Below, piece after piece: positions 12,057 through 23,687 of a stretch of 64,000 bases of DNA. Position 1 is the stretch's first letter. Each line of letters starts with the position of its first letter. The DNA is from Bryopsis sp. KO-2023 (taxonomy: Eukaryota; Chlorophyta; Ulvophyceae; Bryopsidales; Bryopsidaceae), in NCBI GenBank assembly GCA_030272585.1, contig BSYQ01000005.1, positions 1,550,001-1,614,000 on the forward strand, written 5' to 3'. The translations under genes were made by a program, and so were the position numbers. The notes below the pieces were generated by a model that ran no database searches, was not told where the DNA came from, and saw only the letters and a program-made list of their open reading frames with translations.

Positions 12057-14833
12057 CTATTTTCTAGAAGGAGTATAGCACCGATCCATTCTTCTTTTTT
12101 GTGTTTTGTCTTTACCTGCCAATTTAGATTGCGAACCATGTGACATGTTCGTAACTTTGAGATAAATTAGGCTTGGCATTATATATGCCAAAAGAACGCC
12201 GGTCGTCGCTCCGTTCAACCCCAGAATGAAACCTACGTTCGGCAAAATCATGGCCAACCCACAGGAGAGACCTATCCAAAAATTTAACACAATTTAACAA
12301 TTTAAAATTTAATTTCCGTACAAATTGCAGCGTCTCGCCTTTTTTTTTTTTTTTCAAGTTCGAAAAAATTATCTTGCTCAGTGTTATCTTCATGCAACAT
12401 ATATCCATATATGTATATATTCTAGCAGAAATGAAAAAAAAAGGGAAAAAGAACCCTGTGAATATGATTGATTCAACACGTGGGGATTTTTTTTTCCCCT
12501 TTCTTGAAAAAAAAAAAAAAAAAGAAAAACAACAACAAACAACAAAACAAACAAACAAAACTTAAAACACTCACCGACGATGCAGCAAGAAATGAGCCTT
12601 TTGTGGGTTTCCAATCCACAGCTTTTCCCATCCCTGCCCCCGAAAAAGTGGCTGGTCATTGGGACCAGCAGGCTGTGAGTGGGAAGGATGACTAAAGGCA
12701 CTGTGCCCAGGATGTTCAATCCGTAGCCCACTTTCAGCATGCGTTCGTACACCCCCCTCATCCCCACCAACTCCAACGAACCCAAGCTTCTGAGAATATC
12801 GCCACTTATCCTGCAATGGCAACGAACCCAGACCTGAACACACATATCAAAAGCATCCTTTCAATTTCACCGCTGTGCTTGTTGTATGGGTTCATTTCAT
12901 TTTTTTCGTTTTCATTTTGCCCCTTCTTTTGCCTCCCGACGGCCGGGGAAGAAAAAAAAAATCGATTTGATAAAAAAATAAAAAATAATAAACTTTGTTC
13001 ATAAATAAATAAATAAATTCATACAAATTTGGTTGGTCATTCTTATTCATTTACTTTTTAGTAATTATTGTTTTATTTGGGTAAAAAAAAAACACATCAA
13101 TTTCTTGAAGGCTTGCTCAGCGACACCAGTTTCCTGGAGGTGAAAAGTTGTGCCCGGAATTTTTTTTTCAACCTGATCCAATTCTTCTTTCCCCTTTGCT
13201 GACTAAAAAAAAAGCTTCGAAAAAAACCCTTTTCCTTTAAGAAGGAAAAGAAGAACGAACGAAAGAAAGAAAGAAAATAAGGTGGTGGAAAATAGCAAGA
13301 CCTCCAGAAATTGCATTTCTTCCCCAAAAAAATTGAAAAAAAAAATCGATCCATCAGGTCAGGGGTGCAAAGATGCATGAATTCTATGTGGTGCTCCTGT
13401 TGCTGTTCAATTTACCTTTGTCCATAAGCCATGTAGCCTCCGAACCCCACAGCCATATATACAAGACAGCAAACGAGCATCGCCTTTGGGGGGAAAAACA
13501 CACACACCACCACAAAATGCTTGTCAATCCTTCAGGGGGGTTTTTGGCATTTATTTAGCCTGTATCACATTTCTGTGAGCAGGCCTGCACTCGGCAAATC
13601 CTTGTGACATTTCCATATCAGAAAAATACCAACATGATCATTATAACAATATTTATTACTACAAAAAAAAATCACACACAAAATATATATATATACATAT
13701 ATATGTATATATATTCACAAGGGTTTTCTACTAGGTTTTACACACTATTTTTAGATGCAACTGTGGAGGGTTTTCTAGAGCTGACTTTATTGAGCTGGAT
13801 TCTTACTAAGGGCAGGGCTAAATCACCTCATTGTGGACGGCCTTTGTTGGGCAAGTTTGCCTAATGTAAATTAAACATTCAATGATTCATATACATACAC
13901 AGATAAGATTATTATTGAGGGGAAAACTCACTTGCGAAACGGCCTGGGACATTTTCTTAGAAGAGGGAGCCCGAAGCAGTGCGTACACAGGGAATAAGAT
14001 TGTGTGAATGGTGAATCCATAAGCCATTACAGGAAAAGCAACCAAAATGCCTTTCGAATTCCACATTACAATTTTTCCTGCAAACAAGAAACCAAGAAAC
14101 CAAGAAACCAAATTCAAATATCTCTTTATTTATTTATTTGCTTATTTATTTATTTATTCATTATCTTTTTTTTTAACATAAAGAAACAAAGATGAAAAAA
14201 GAAAAATCTCCACTCAGTGTTGAAAAAAAGGAGCAAAAAAATTCATCGAACATTGAACGAATTTTGATTCGAGTGTTGAAACTTTGAAGCTTTTTTTTTT
14301 TAAGAATAAAAAAAAGGATGCACCGACATGTGAAAAAAAAACGGGGGAGTGAATTTTTCTGAAACACTGAAAGAAACCAGCTATTTTGAGATAAAGATTA
14401 AAATAAAAAAATGGCGATCAACCACTGGCCTGAATCAACGACAGTGCAAAAAAAAGCTTTAAAAAAAATAAAAGTAATGGCACTTACATATTCACGGGTG
14501 ATTTTTTTGAAGTAATTTTTGATTTTTTTTTAAATTAATTTTTTAAATTTTCTTTTAATTAATTTCGAATGCAGGTATATATACCTGCAGAGGGGGATGG
14601 AGTCAGGCCCCAAATAAGCACCAGAAAAGCGAAAAGGAAAATGAAGCCCACAGTGAAAGTTGAAACGCAGGCCATGGAGCTAGCATCTTGAATGAACAGG
14701 GCCATCGGCAAAATTCCGAACAAAGTGACAGCTGCGAAAAAAAATTGAAAAAATTGAAAAAAATTAACAAATTCTTTCTTTTCTTTTCTTTTCTTTTCTT
14801 TTCTTTTCTTTTCTTTTCTTTTCTTTTCTTTTC

Positions 14834-14866
<33 letters not shown>

Positions 14867-16654
14867 GAGGATTTTACCGACCACGACCGAAACAAAACAG
14901 GCCCCCCCCTCCTTCCCGCTATATTCACCTCATCATTGAAAATTGAAAACTGGAAAAAAAATATGATAAAAACAAGGTGCAAAAAAGGTGTGCAAAAAAA
15001 AGAAAAAGAAAGAAAAGTCCAAAAGAAAAAGCACCCCCCCTACATCGATACATTCCCTCACCGATAATAACGCTGTTTCTGGAAGGCTCCGCCCCGGGGG
15101 GGACCACAGTGCCGGCGACCGACGACAAAACGTCAGCTATGACGTTCAAATAAGCCACCATCGCCCCCAGGTTCAATATCAAAATGGAGAATCGAACGGC
15201 CCTTTGACCGGTTTTCCCGAATGCGTAGGCAGCCAAATCTTCGAACGTTTTTTTCCCACTCAATTGGCTGCTGATGAGCAGCAGTTGGATGGAAAACAGG
15301 CAGATGAGCAAGATACAGAATATTATGACGCTGCCCAGCAGGGCTCCACATTCTTTGAAGGCAAAAGGGTAGCCCAGAACGCCCACCCCCAATATTCCAT
15401 TGACCAGATGAAACACTGCTTCCGTGGAGCCAATACCCTCCATGGCAGCTCCCTGCGAAGAAAATTAATAATAACAAAAAAAATACAAATTTGAAAGAAA
15501 TTGATGTTTACGAGTGGGGCACAAAATTAAAGGAAAACGAAAGGAAAGGAAAAGAAAGAGGAAAAGGAAAAAAGCGTTTATGCATCTTTCATCAGATGTA
15601 CATGTGTAAATATTATTTTTATTTTATTTTTTTGGTTGACATTAGGGGAAATCTCTTAGTTCTGCACACAAAACATTGATAGACTGGGGGAGGGCAGAAA
15701 AAAAAAGGAAGCTGCTGCTTTTCTATATCATCTATCTATGCATTTAAACCTCGCTAATAAATTTACGAAGTAAATAAATAATAACGAAAAGCAAGTATAT
15801 AAAACCATGATTTCACAAATCACTTTCGATTTGTTCAACGATTCTAGCATGCTTGTAAACGATTTTTCTGTGTGGAAAAGTCTTTCCAAAACAGTTCATA
15901 TGCATTTCAATTCTTTTTTACAATTTCCCAGAAACTGTACAGAAAAGATGCAGCAGAGATATGGCCCCTCCATATTTTTCCAAACATGTATGTATTTTTT
16001 TTGTGCTGTTTTATTTTCTGCTCAAGCGGGATTTTTCCAAAGCAACGCATAAGAATTCCAAGCATTTTTTATTTTATACGAAATTTTATTCAAAATAGTC
16101 CCCACACACTTGGAAGAATACATTTAAGAACCAAAAAAAAAATCGTGAAATTTTTTTCTGAAACGCTTTTTGTTTTGACACAATTTTTTTTTTCCTTCTT
16201 TTCTTTACCATGCATGAAATCGTGTTATGGAGGTAAAAAAAAAAAAAAAATCTGATGATTACGATATTCTCACATCATTAAATATTATCATATCAAAGCA
16301 TCCCTCGAACAAAGCATTTTAAAAAAATTGACTAATCATTTCCACAGGAAAAAAAACCAAAACACAAAAATAGTTCCAACTTCAAACTTTTTTTTTTACC
16401 TTGGACCTGGGCGACGCCCCCTCAAAGTATCCTGAAGCATAAACCAAGAACCTTTTTTTTCATTCCATTCACTAGACGTCCCCACAAATGGACACGAACA
16501 CCCGTTTCCATTTCTAATTTTATTTCCCACCACAAAAACCCAAACCTGCATCCCCACACATCCAAAACGCGCAAAAAAAAACATCAAGGGATGTCAAAAA
16601 GTACGAACCTGCGTCGAAAGAAGAGCGTGAGCGATCCCCACCAGGTCGCCGCAT
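12057..16654 (-). CDS. SLC38-like (AAAP family) amino-acid transporter
   Basis: Eight exons: 16654-16609, 16431-16400, 15452-15062, 14731-14585, 14077-13932, 13483-13416, 12810-12575 and 12271-12057 (TAG). Phases agree throughout; 426 residues with about ten or eleven membrane spans. The hydrophilic N-terminus is followed by FHLVNGILGVGVLGYPFAF, the unwound first helix typical of AAAP/APC transporters. Later come FPVMAYGFTIHTILFPVY and LNGATTGVLLAYIMPSLIYL, both characteristic of the SLC38/AVT6 branch. Such proteins move neutral amino acids with Na+ or H+ across plasma, vacuolar or lysosomal membranes; substrate cannot be told from sequence. The last exon could instead splice at gtaaag after SKLAG, so the final 17 basic residues are less certain. 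The start MRRPGGDRSRSS is the first ATG in frame. Confidence 0.88.
14774..14857. repeat. (TTTTC)n microsatellite in an intron
   Basis: About 16 perfect tandem copies of the pentamer TTTTC, lying in intron 3 of the transporter gene. The long Lys/Arg/Glu open frame across it on the minus strand is an artefact of the repeat. Confidence 0.95.
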
Positions 16655-16938
16655 ACCGGGAGGAGCCCGGTTAGTTTGCGTTTCCAGAGTGTTAGTTTTC
16701 GCCTCCAAAAAAAAAAACCCGCCAGTTGATCGGCTGTACAACTTTTTTTTTTCTGTTGGTATCGAGACGAGCAAAAAGTGGTGGAGGTGGTCGCTGGATT
16801 TTGTTTCCCAAGGGGGGACCAGAAATTGCACATCAGTTGGGATGCCGTTTCAGCGACTTCAAATCGCAGTCTGTCAGTCTGACAGGATGACGAGCGGTTG
16901 TACGTGATAGCAGGGGTGGTTTTTCTTTCGGCTGCCAA
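16655..16938. other. Upstream region of the transporter gene
   Basis: Spacer of moderate GC with no coding signal that joins the transporter. It should carry its promoter. The GC-rich inverted-repeat element follows at once. Confidence 0.4.
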
Positions 16939-17237
16939 TTAATTTTGCCGCCGAATGCTGAATTTTGCCCCGTCTGACAGTCGGCGCGCGCCGGTCTATC
17001 TCGCGGTCGCTCGGCCGCGCGCCGGTTCTCCGGTCTACCCCGCGCTTAGTTAGCCCACTCGCTTGGCGCGCGCCAGTCGCGCTAACCCTACACCCTACAC
17101 CCTAAACCCAACCCCCCTTTTTTTCGGTCTGACATACACACGCGGGTCGCCTGTCGACCGACATGCGACATCGCGTCATCAAAGGGATGTCTGTCAGTCG
17201 GGCGGCGGCAAAATTCAGCATTTGGCGGTAAAATTAA
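16939..17237. mobile_element. Short inverted-repeat element (MITE-like) flanked by TTAA
   Basis: A 291 bp core (16943-17233) sits between TTAA at 16939-16942 and TTAA at 17234-17237. The ends are inverted: left TTTTGCCGCCGAATGCTGAA, right (reversed) TTTTACCGCCAAATGCTGAA, continuing imperfectly to the motif CTGACAG/CTGTCAG for about 40 bp. TTAA duplications are typical of piggyBac-type insertions, but these ends do not look like known piggyBac ends. No transposase is present, so it is non-autonomous. The core is far richer in GC and CpG than its surroundings. Confidence 0.65.
17083..17116 (-). repeat. Interstitial telomere-like tract
   Basis: Reads CTAACCCTACACCCTACACC then CTAAACCCAACCCCCC, that is degenerate CCCTAAA/CCCTACA units (TTTAGGG type on the minus strand). 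It lies inside the GC-rich core of the inverted-repeat element at 16939-17237. Confidence 0.6.
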
Positions 17238-17373
17238 GTTTTTGCCTTTTCTTTTTCAGATCGTGTCTGTTTTTTTGTAGCAAGGGGCCAAATATCTTTT
17301 TGCTGAGTGTGAAATATAAGTTGTTTCCTGGTGGTTCGTTTTTCAACACCCCTGTTTCTATATACCGCAGATT

Positions 17374-17800
17374 GGCTAATTTTTGCGTTCGACTAATTTT
17401 TGGGATCGGAAAAAATCGCAAAAATTAGTGTCTTAAAAACTAACTCACCGCAAACAATGAGCGCGCGCGGAAATTCCACCAACGCAAACAAAGAGGCTGC
17501 TTTTCTGGCGTTTAAAGGGTTGGAGTTGTTGTACTTGGGATTTGATTTCATGAATGGGCTACGAGCACCGATTGAACGGGCTTTGCTTTAACCTTGCTTT
17601 TGGTTTTTTTTGGTGTGTAGACAACAGGTACCGACCTGTTTTTAAAAACTTCAAAACTTCAAATTTGAAAAGGCAATTATTTGTGCGTAGCTCTTTTTTC
17701 TGCAAAGGCCTAAATTTTATGTTTGCGACTTCATCGAATCGCAAAAGTTAGTCTCCTTAACAAATAAACACGCTACAGTTAATGCGCGCAAAAATTAGCC
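17374..17800. mobile_element. Possible short element bounded by a perfect 14 bp inverted repeat
   Basis: GGCTAATTTTTGCG at 17374-17387 and its exact reverse complement at 17787-17800. Diverged copies of the same box occur inside (CTAATTTTTGGGATCG near 17392, CGCAAAAATTAG near 17417, CGCAAAAGTTAG near 17741). No clear target duplication or coding capacity. It could be a MITE or a cluster of protein-binding sites. Confidence 0.4.
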
Positions 17801-17920
17801 TACTACGGTATTTGCATTGACATTCCATTAGTAGTGTGGAGTAATATTTAAAGTGCAAAAGAAACATGCAAAAAAAAATGGTTCCTTTCTTTCTTTCTTC
17901 CCCACAACCCCCAATGGAGT

Positions 17921-18008
17921 ACAAAAAAAGCCCAGAAAGATGAGGTTCTTTTTTGTCTGCTTGTACAAAAAAAACCCAGAAAGATGAGGTTCTTTTTTGT
18001 CTGCTTGT
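17921..18008. repeat. Tandem duplication, 2 x 44 bp
   Basis: Units 17921-17964 and 17965-18008 are the same apart from one base in the A run; both contain CCCAGAAAGATGAGG and end TTTTGTCTGCTTGT. Confidence 0.9.
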
Positions 18009-18112
18009 GTGCCAATGTGTGCCTGGAGTTTTTGTGGATGGAGTGTAGCTGAATGAACTGCTGTGTGGGAAATGTTGTTTTGTTCTTGTGGTAGATCTAG
18101 AGTGGATTGGGG

Positions 18113-18533
18113 TTAGAAAAAAAAAAACAGTCTGGATGATGAACTAATGTTTTGGAAGACTGGTTGTAAAAATTGCGTGTCAAATGAAGATGTTCCGAGA
18201 AGCTGGACGAAATCGACAACAGCAGTAACCAGCCGTTCGTGGACGGAGCCGGCCTGAAAAAACGCCTGCCACCTTTTGTTAGGGTTGGTTCTATGTCCGA
18301 CATGAGCCATAAGCCATATCTTTTATAAGAAAAGCCCTCTCTCTTAGGCACACTTCAGGCGTACATGTCCCTGGCAATTGGTTGGGGCGAATGGTTTCGA
18401 CGAAATCGTTGGATGGATCCAAAACACAGCTCGAAACGAATTCCCGCGACGGATATATGTCTTGGAAGAGGGGAATGAGGCCATGGCCAGCCACAGGTGC
18501 AAACAAAACATAACACGCCGCCAGAGCCTCCAT
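18113..18533 (-). CDS. Hypothetical protein, tentative two-exon model
   Basis: Exons 18533-18354 (starting MEALAACYVLFAPVAGHG) and 18319-18113 (IWLMAHVGHRTNPNKRWQ). They are joined by a 34 bp intron that keeps phase; without it the frame shifts between two good-looking coding stretches. About 128 residues, helical and hydrophobic-patched; ERLVTAVVDFVQLLGT looks like one helix of an alpha repeat. The end (four Phe from a T run) is probably not real and a further exon is likely. An upstream exon near 18550-18650 is also possible. I do not recognise a family. It may instead be a decayed gene. Divergent from the Patched-like gene, 208 bp away. Confidence 0.35.
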
Positions 18534-18741
18534 CTTATCATCCGCACCCACTGAGGTGACCGCAGGTTCAAATCGACTGGACTGCGGAAAAGCTCAACGA
18601 GGGGATTCCATTTTTGGCGTCCATATTTAATCGCTTCTGTTCGGCTGACGCCTGCTTGCCTGCCATCCTTCGTCGTATCGGGTGTAATCGCAATCGCAAC
18701 CCTAGACGCTAGCTCTCGCGCTTGCTTGTGTGGGGTCTTAC

Positions 18742-21700
18742 ATGGCGACCGGTGTTGATGCTGGAAGGACAGTGGCAACGCTCAAAATCGTGGTATCTGT
18801 GGATGATTCAGACTGTCCACCTCCAAGCACCAATGCGATTGTCCAGGGGGCGAACGGCGGCGGTGGCGGCGGCGGCGGCAGCGGTGGCCGTGGTGGTAAC
18901 AGGCAGAAGCCGTCATTTCTGAGAGGCCTTAGCGCAAGAATCGATGGAGGTTGGTTTTTCGCGATTCGGTATGATCCGATTCATTTTTCTGGGGTTCGCG
19001 TTTCGTCGCGATATGAGTGGAGCAGACGCTCGATTTGCGTCACGCATGTAATGGTAGTAACGGTAGGGAATCCAGGAACGCATAAGGTCACATGCAACTT
19101 TTCACCGGGGTAAAGAATTAAAGATTCATTTTGGGGTCAATACATCTCAATCCACCCCAAACGTCCAAAAAGACACAAGATTCAGTGGGGTTGATTGTTG
19201 TGCTAGGTATCAGTGAATTCTTCAGGAAGGAGGGGGCGTTCGTTACTAGAAACCCTTGGACTGTGATATTCCTGACTTCGTTGCTGGCGGCTGTGGGTTC
19301 GCTTCCGTTGATCGATTATGGGTTCCCTGGAAAAGGCCCCTTTCCTTTCGTTCAAGAGTTGGACAAAGACCGCCTATATTCACCCATATCGGCCCCAGCC
19401 TTGAAAGACAGGGAATATGTGGAAAAAGTCTATGGCGATGATGTGCTGCTGGTAGGCACAAAGTATATATATTTTTTACAGCAAATGTGTCAAATCCTTT
19501 GCTGCGCCATTTTCAGGGTTGTTTTTTTATGTCTGCAAAGAGTTAGGGTTTGGCAAAAACAACCCTGAAAATACTGGTGGTCAAAAAGCAACTGATTTTT
19601 ATGTTGGAGCCATTCTCTTTTTGTTCTAGAAAGGACTCCATGAAAAAAAAAGTGAATCAAGAAAAATCCATAAATATCTGAGAGTGCTCAAATCCTGTTT
19701 TTTGCTAAAAAAAGTTGAGAAAAACTGGTGATTTTGTTTTGTTTTCTCATTGTTTCTGTAGACTTCCGTTTTTATGGTGGCCAAGAACCCTGAGGGTGGC
19801 AATGTTTTGTCGAAATCGCACCTTCTCGAGTTAATGGACCTATGGGAAATCATTGCTGGTTTGGAGGTCAATTACGAAGGGGTCACTTATGGCTGGGAAG
19901 ACGTCTGTTCGAAATCCAAACTCATTACCCTAGACAAATATACAGCCTGCAAGGTAAAAAATCCAAAATAGCTGAATTGTGCTGAAAGACGAAAAGGAAA
20001 AGGAAAGCAGCACGCAAGGTTTATTTACAACCAACAGAACAGGGGAAAAAAAATAAAAAAATGTTTCTGCAAAGTTTCCCCCGAATAAAATTGTTATCAA
20101 TGTTTTGGATCCTTGGCACGTTTTTTTTCTTTCTTTTTCCCTTTTTTTCTGAACTATCTTAAAGTGTTTCACCCATTTGATATGCAGGCTTTCAGCATTT
20201 TGGATGCCTGGAATTTGGACAGGACATCTCTGCTCAACGACCCCGATGTTCTTGAAACGATCACCAGGAAAACTGTGAATGGCACTCAGGAAGGTGCAGG
20301 TTTGGCCGCCGCTTTTTCGGGGGCAATAAACGCTGCTGGCTCCCCCTTGTTTCGAGGATTGTTGCTAGGCAGCAAAGGAATCGAGTATGGCCCTGATGGG
20401 AGGTTGACTGAAGCTTCTGCATTCAGAATTTCCCTCTTCAAGAAAACCAACAAGGTATCTTTCGGACTGCTCAAGCCGACTTTATTTTTCTGTTTCGAAA
20501 AAATCCAGCTTTGTGTATGTTGTGTTTTTGACTGTAATGTCTTACTTAATTCTTTTTGTTCTTTTTCTGATAGGTGGAGCTTGATGGGAAATTTTTTGAC
20601 CCTGTTGAGTTTGCATGGGAAAATGCTGTAGTGGAGGTGGTGCACGGCTGGGAGGGGCCGCTTTTGAAAGGATATGTGGGGAGCTTCAATCAAGTGGATG
20701 AAGTTTCGGAACGGGAGGTGACCAGGGAAACCTTTTGGGTCATTTTGAGTTACTCTTTGGTGGTCTTGGTCAGTCATATGGTGCTGTTCAGGAACAGCAG
20801 AGCTTTCTGCAAGATGCATCTCACATTCGTCAGCATTGTTGCAAGTAAGTTGTAAAACTCCCCCCCAAAAAAATTAAAAATTAAAAAAATAATAATAACA
20901 ATACTAAATAAAATGAATTGAAATGAAATAATCCAGAAAGTATTTGTATTATTAATGATAATGATAATTATAATAATAATATTAACGTGAGAACACCAAG
21001 TTGGACAAAAAAGATTCCATTTCAGTTATCTTATTATTATTATTATTATAATTATTTTTTTTTTTGGGGGGGGGGTTGTATTTTTATTTTTATTTTTTCT
21101 TTTCTGTAAGAAAAATCGACAGTTGCACAGTACAACCCACACGTCCACAACATTTCTTCCTCAGGTTTCACGGCTCAAAATTTCCATGACTAACAGAGAC
21201 CTTTTTTTTCTTTTTCCTCCGTGCTTCAGTCACGATTGCAATCGCGAGCAGCCATGGTATAGTTAACCTGCTGGGGGTGCCTTACAATCTGGTGGTCAGA
21301 ACCGTCCCCTTTTTGCTGGTGGGTTTGGGAATGGACGACACTTTCGTTATCATGGGGGCTTATTCCATGGTCCCCCACGATTTGCCTTTGGAGCAGAGAA
21401 TTGCTGAAACCATGAAACAAGCTGGATCGAGCATCATGGTGACGAGCGTCACTGATTTCGTGGCTTTCACCGTTGGGACGTTTGCAACCATCCCAGCAGT
21501 TCAGGTTTTCTGCTTGTATGCCTCCGTTGGAGTGCTTTTCGATTTTTTGTTTCAGGTATGAGAATTTTTCGGGTTGGTCGATTCTCAGCGTTGATGCACA
21601 TTCTCCTTGGTGGGATTTTTTCCCACTGAATTTTTCCATCAAGTCCTAACCTTTTCCTTTCCCCCCCCCCTTAGGTTACTTTTTTTGTTGCATTCGTGGT

Positions 21701-23687
21701 GCTGGATGCCAAACGCGAGGCGAGGGCTAACAAAGGGGTTCGCTTTTTTGGACTGGGGAAACAAATCGAGAAAAAAAGCTTCCAAACGGATAGCTCCGGA
21801 GGATCTCCACCCCAGGTTAAGGACATCACAAGAATGTCGACTAATAAACAAATGCCAGGGGGTGCCGAGAAATTCGTTGGAAATAATAGCTATCCCAAGT
21901 GGTTCGGCAAAGGTCAATTTGACCCGGCAGCTCCTTCCCTGAGCAGGAGGTGAGATTCGATATATCGACCCCAAAAAGGATAAAATTCCAGGGCTTCTCT
22001 CAATTGTCAATTTCTGAACCCCTCTCCCCCCCCAAACAAAGTCCAACATTGAAATGAGCAATGCACAGGAAAATGAGACGAAAACGATATTGGTTGAATG
22101 GCCATGGGGATCGAAAAGGTTTATTTGATTTTTTGGCAGGGTCATTGGAGAGATTTTGCCCAGTTTGACACTCAGCTCAATGGGGAAAATCGTCGTCATT
22201 TTGATCGAATTGGCAACCCTGGGGCTGGCCATTTATGGGTGCACCCAGGTCTACACGGATTTCCGCTACTTTGAATGGTTCACACCGAAGGGCTCCTCTC
22301 TGGAGCGAGCGGTGCAGATCGAAGACACCTATTTTCAAGGCGAGCAATTTCCATTCAGCATCTACACCAAGGAGGCCGTGGATGGAAGGGACTATTTTTA
22401 CCACCAGGAAGAACTTTCCAGATTGAGTGCGGCAGTGGTGAACTCTCCATATATTAGCAAGGAGCCCATTCCGGCGAGCTCTTGGTGGGTTGGTTGGAAA
22501 CAGTGAAAAAGACAGGAAATCATGCTTTGGATAGAAAAGTTGAAGAGCTGTGTTGGCTGTTGGTGAAACGATTGAATGCACGTGTTGGCGGCGCCGCCGC
22601 CGCCGCCTTGAGTTGAAATTTCATCTGGGAACAGTGGACGATATCTTTCGACCTGGATGCCAGAAACGAGGTACACGAATGTGTCTTAATCGAATTTCCT
22701 TGCATGCGCCTAGGTATGACAATTTCCTGACGTGGAGCAGAGCGTTCAAAAGCGGGCAAGTGGACGCGAACGGGCTGGCTCCGAACGCCACCATTTTCAA
22801 CGAATGGGTGAAAGAGTTTCTGGACACCAGGGGGCACATATTTCTGGACGCCGTCGTTTTCAGCGAAGATGGTTCGAGAATCGTCAGCTCGCGGATGGTC
22901 GTCTTCACCAGAGCGGTCGAGGCCATGGGGGAGCTCTTGGACGATGTCGACATAATACGGACATCTGTGGGGGAGGCGGCGCCGAATCTGGAGGCGTTCG
23001 CGTATGGATTCGCCTTCCCGTTTTTGGACAGCTTCAGAACTGTGACGTCGGAGACGATCAACAATGTTATCAGCGCGGCGGCGGCGGTTTTCTTTATTTG
23101 TTTGTTTATTCTGGCGGATTTTGTGACGACTGCCTGCGTGGTGCTGATGATCGCATTGACCGACGTCTTCCTGTTCGGTGAGTTGCCACAGAACCGCTAT
23201 TCGCTGGCCGCTGATTCTCAGGATTGACATGCAGCGTACGCTTGACCTAGTGGTCGCAATCAGCATAAAGACATGAAAAGTACCGAGTTGCAAAACAGAT
23301 GGACTCATCATTGTGTTTTTTTGGTGGGATTTTTCAGGGTTCATGCATTTCGGTGGGCTGCAATTCAACATCGTCACTTCCATCAATATCATTCTGGCGG
23401 TGGGCATCGCCGTGGATTACTCATCCCACATCGCCCATTCCTTTTTGGTGGCCACCGGAACTCGGGAAGAGAGAGCCCAAAAAGCACTCTACCACATCGG
23501 GGGCGAAGTGTTTTCTGGAGCGTTCACCACATGGGTGGCAGTCCTCGGCTTGGGGTTTGCATCCCACTACATTTTCACCGTGTTTTTCAAAATGTTTTTT
23601 GTCATTGTGGTGGCTGGGTTGTGGCATGGGCTGATTGTGCTGCCTGTGGTGCTGAGTTTGGTAGGATCCAGCTCGTATCGAGATTGA
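18742..23687 (+). CDS. Patched/NPC1-like RND membrane protein
   Basis: Ten exons: 18742-18949, 19207-19451, 19762-19953, 20188-20454, 20574-20844, 21230-21555, 21675-21949, 22140-22484, 22714-23177 and 23338-23687. Phases agree at all nine junctions; 980 residues. After a Gly-rich N-terminus comes TM1 (WTVIFLTSLLAAVGSLPLID), a long exoplasmic loop, and a sterol-sensing-like bundle with the RND-type acidic motif LVGLGMDDTFVIMGAY. The second half repeats this plan: TM7 (KIVVILIELATLGLAIYG), a second loop with SWYDNFLTW, then AVGIAVDYSSHIAHSF, matching the GxxxD motif of TM10. Families of this plan (Patched, Patched-domain proteins, NPC1, Dispatched) move sterols or lipidated cargo using ion gradients. 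The middle (21700-21950) is a polar cytosolic linker. The exact subfamily is uncertain. Confidence 0.9.

Noticed and set aside
14603-14982. Lys/Arg/Glu-rich open frames over the pentamer repeat
   Set aside because: Pure translation of (TTTTC)n inside an intron.
17921-18008. CRISPR-like direct repeats
   Set aside because: Two adjoining units without spacers in a eukaryotic genome; a local duplication.
18730-19113. Extended first exon of the Patched-like gene to 19113
   Set aside because: Phase and homology require the donor at 18949; the remainder is intron read-through.
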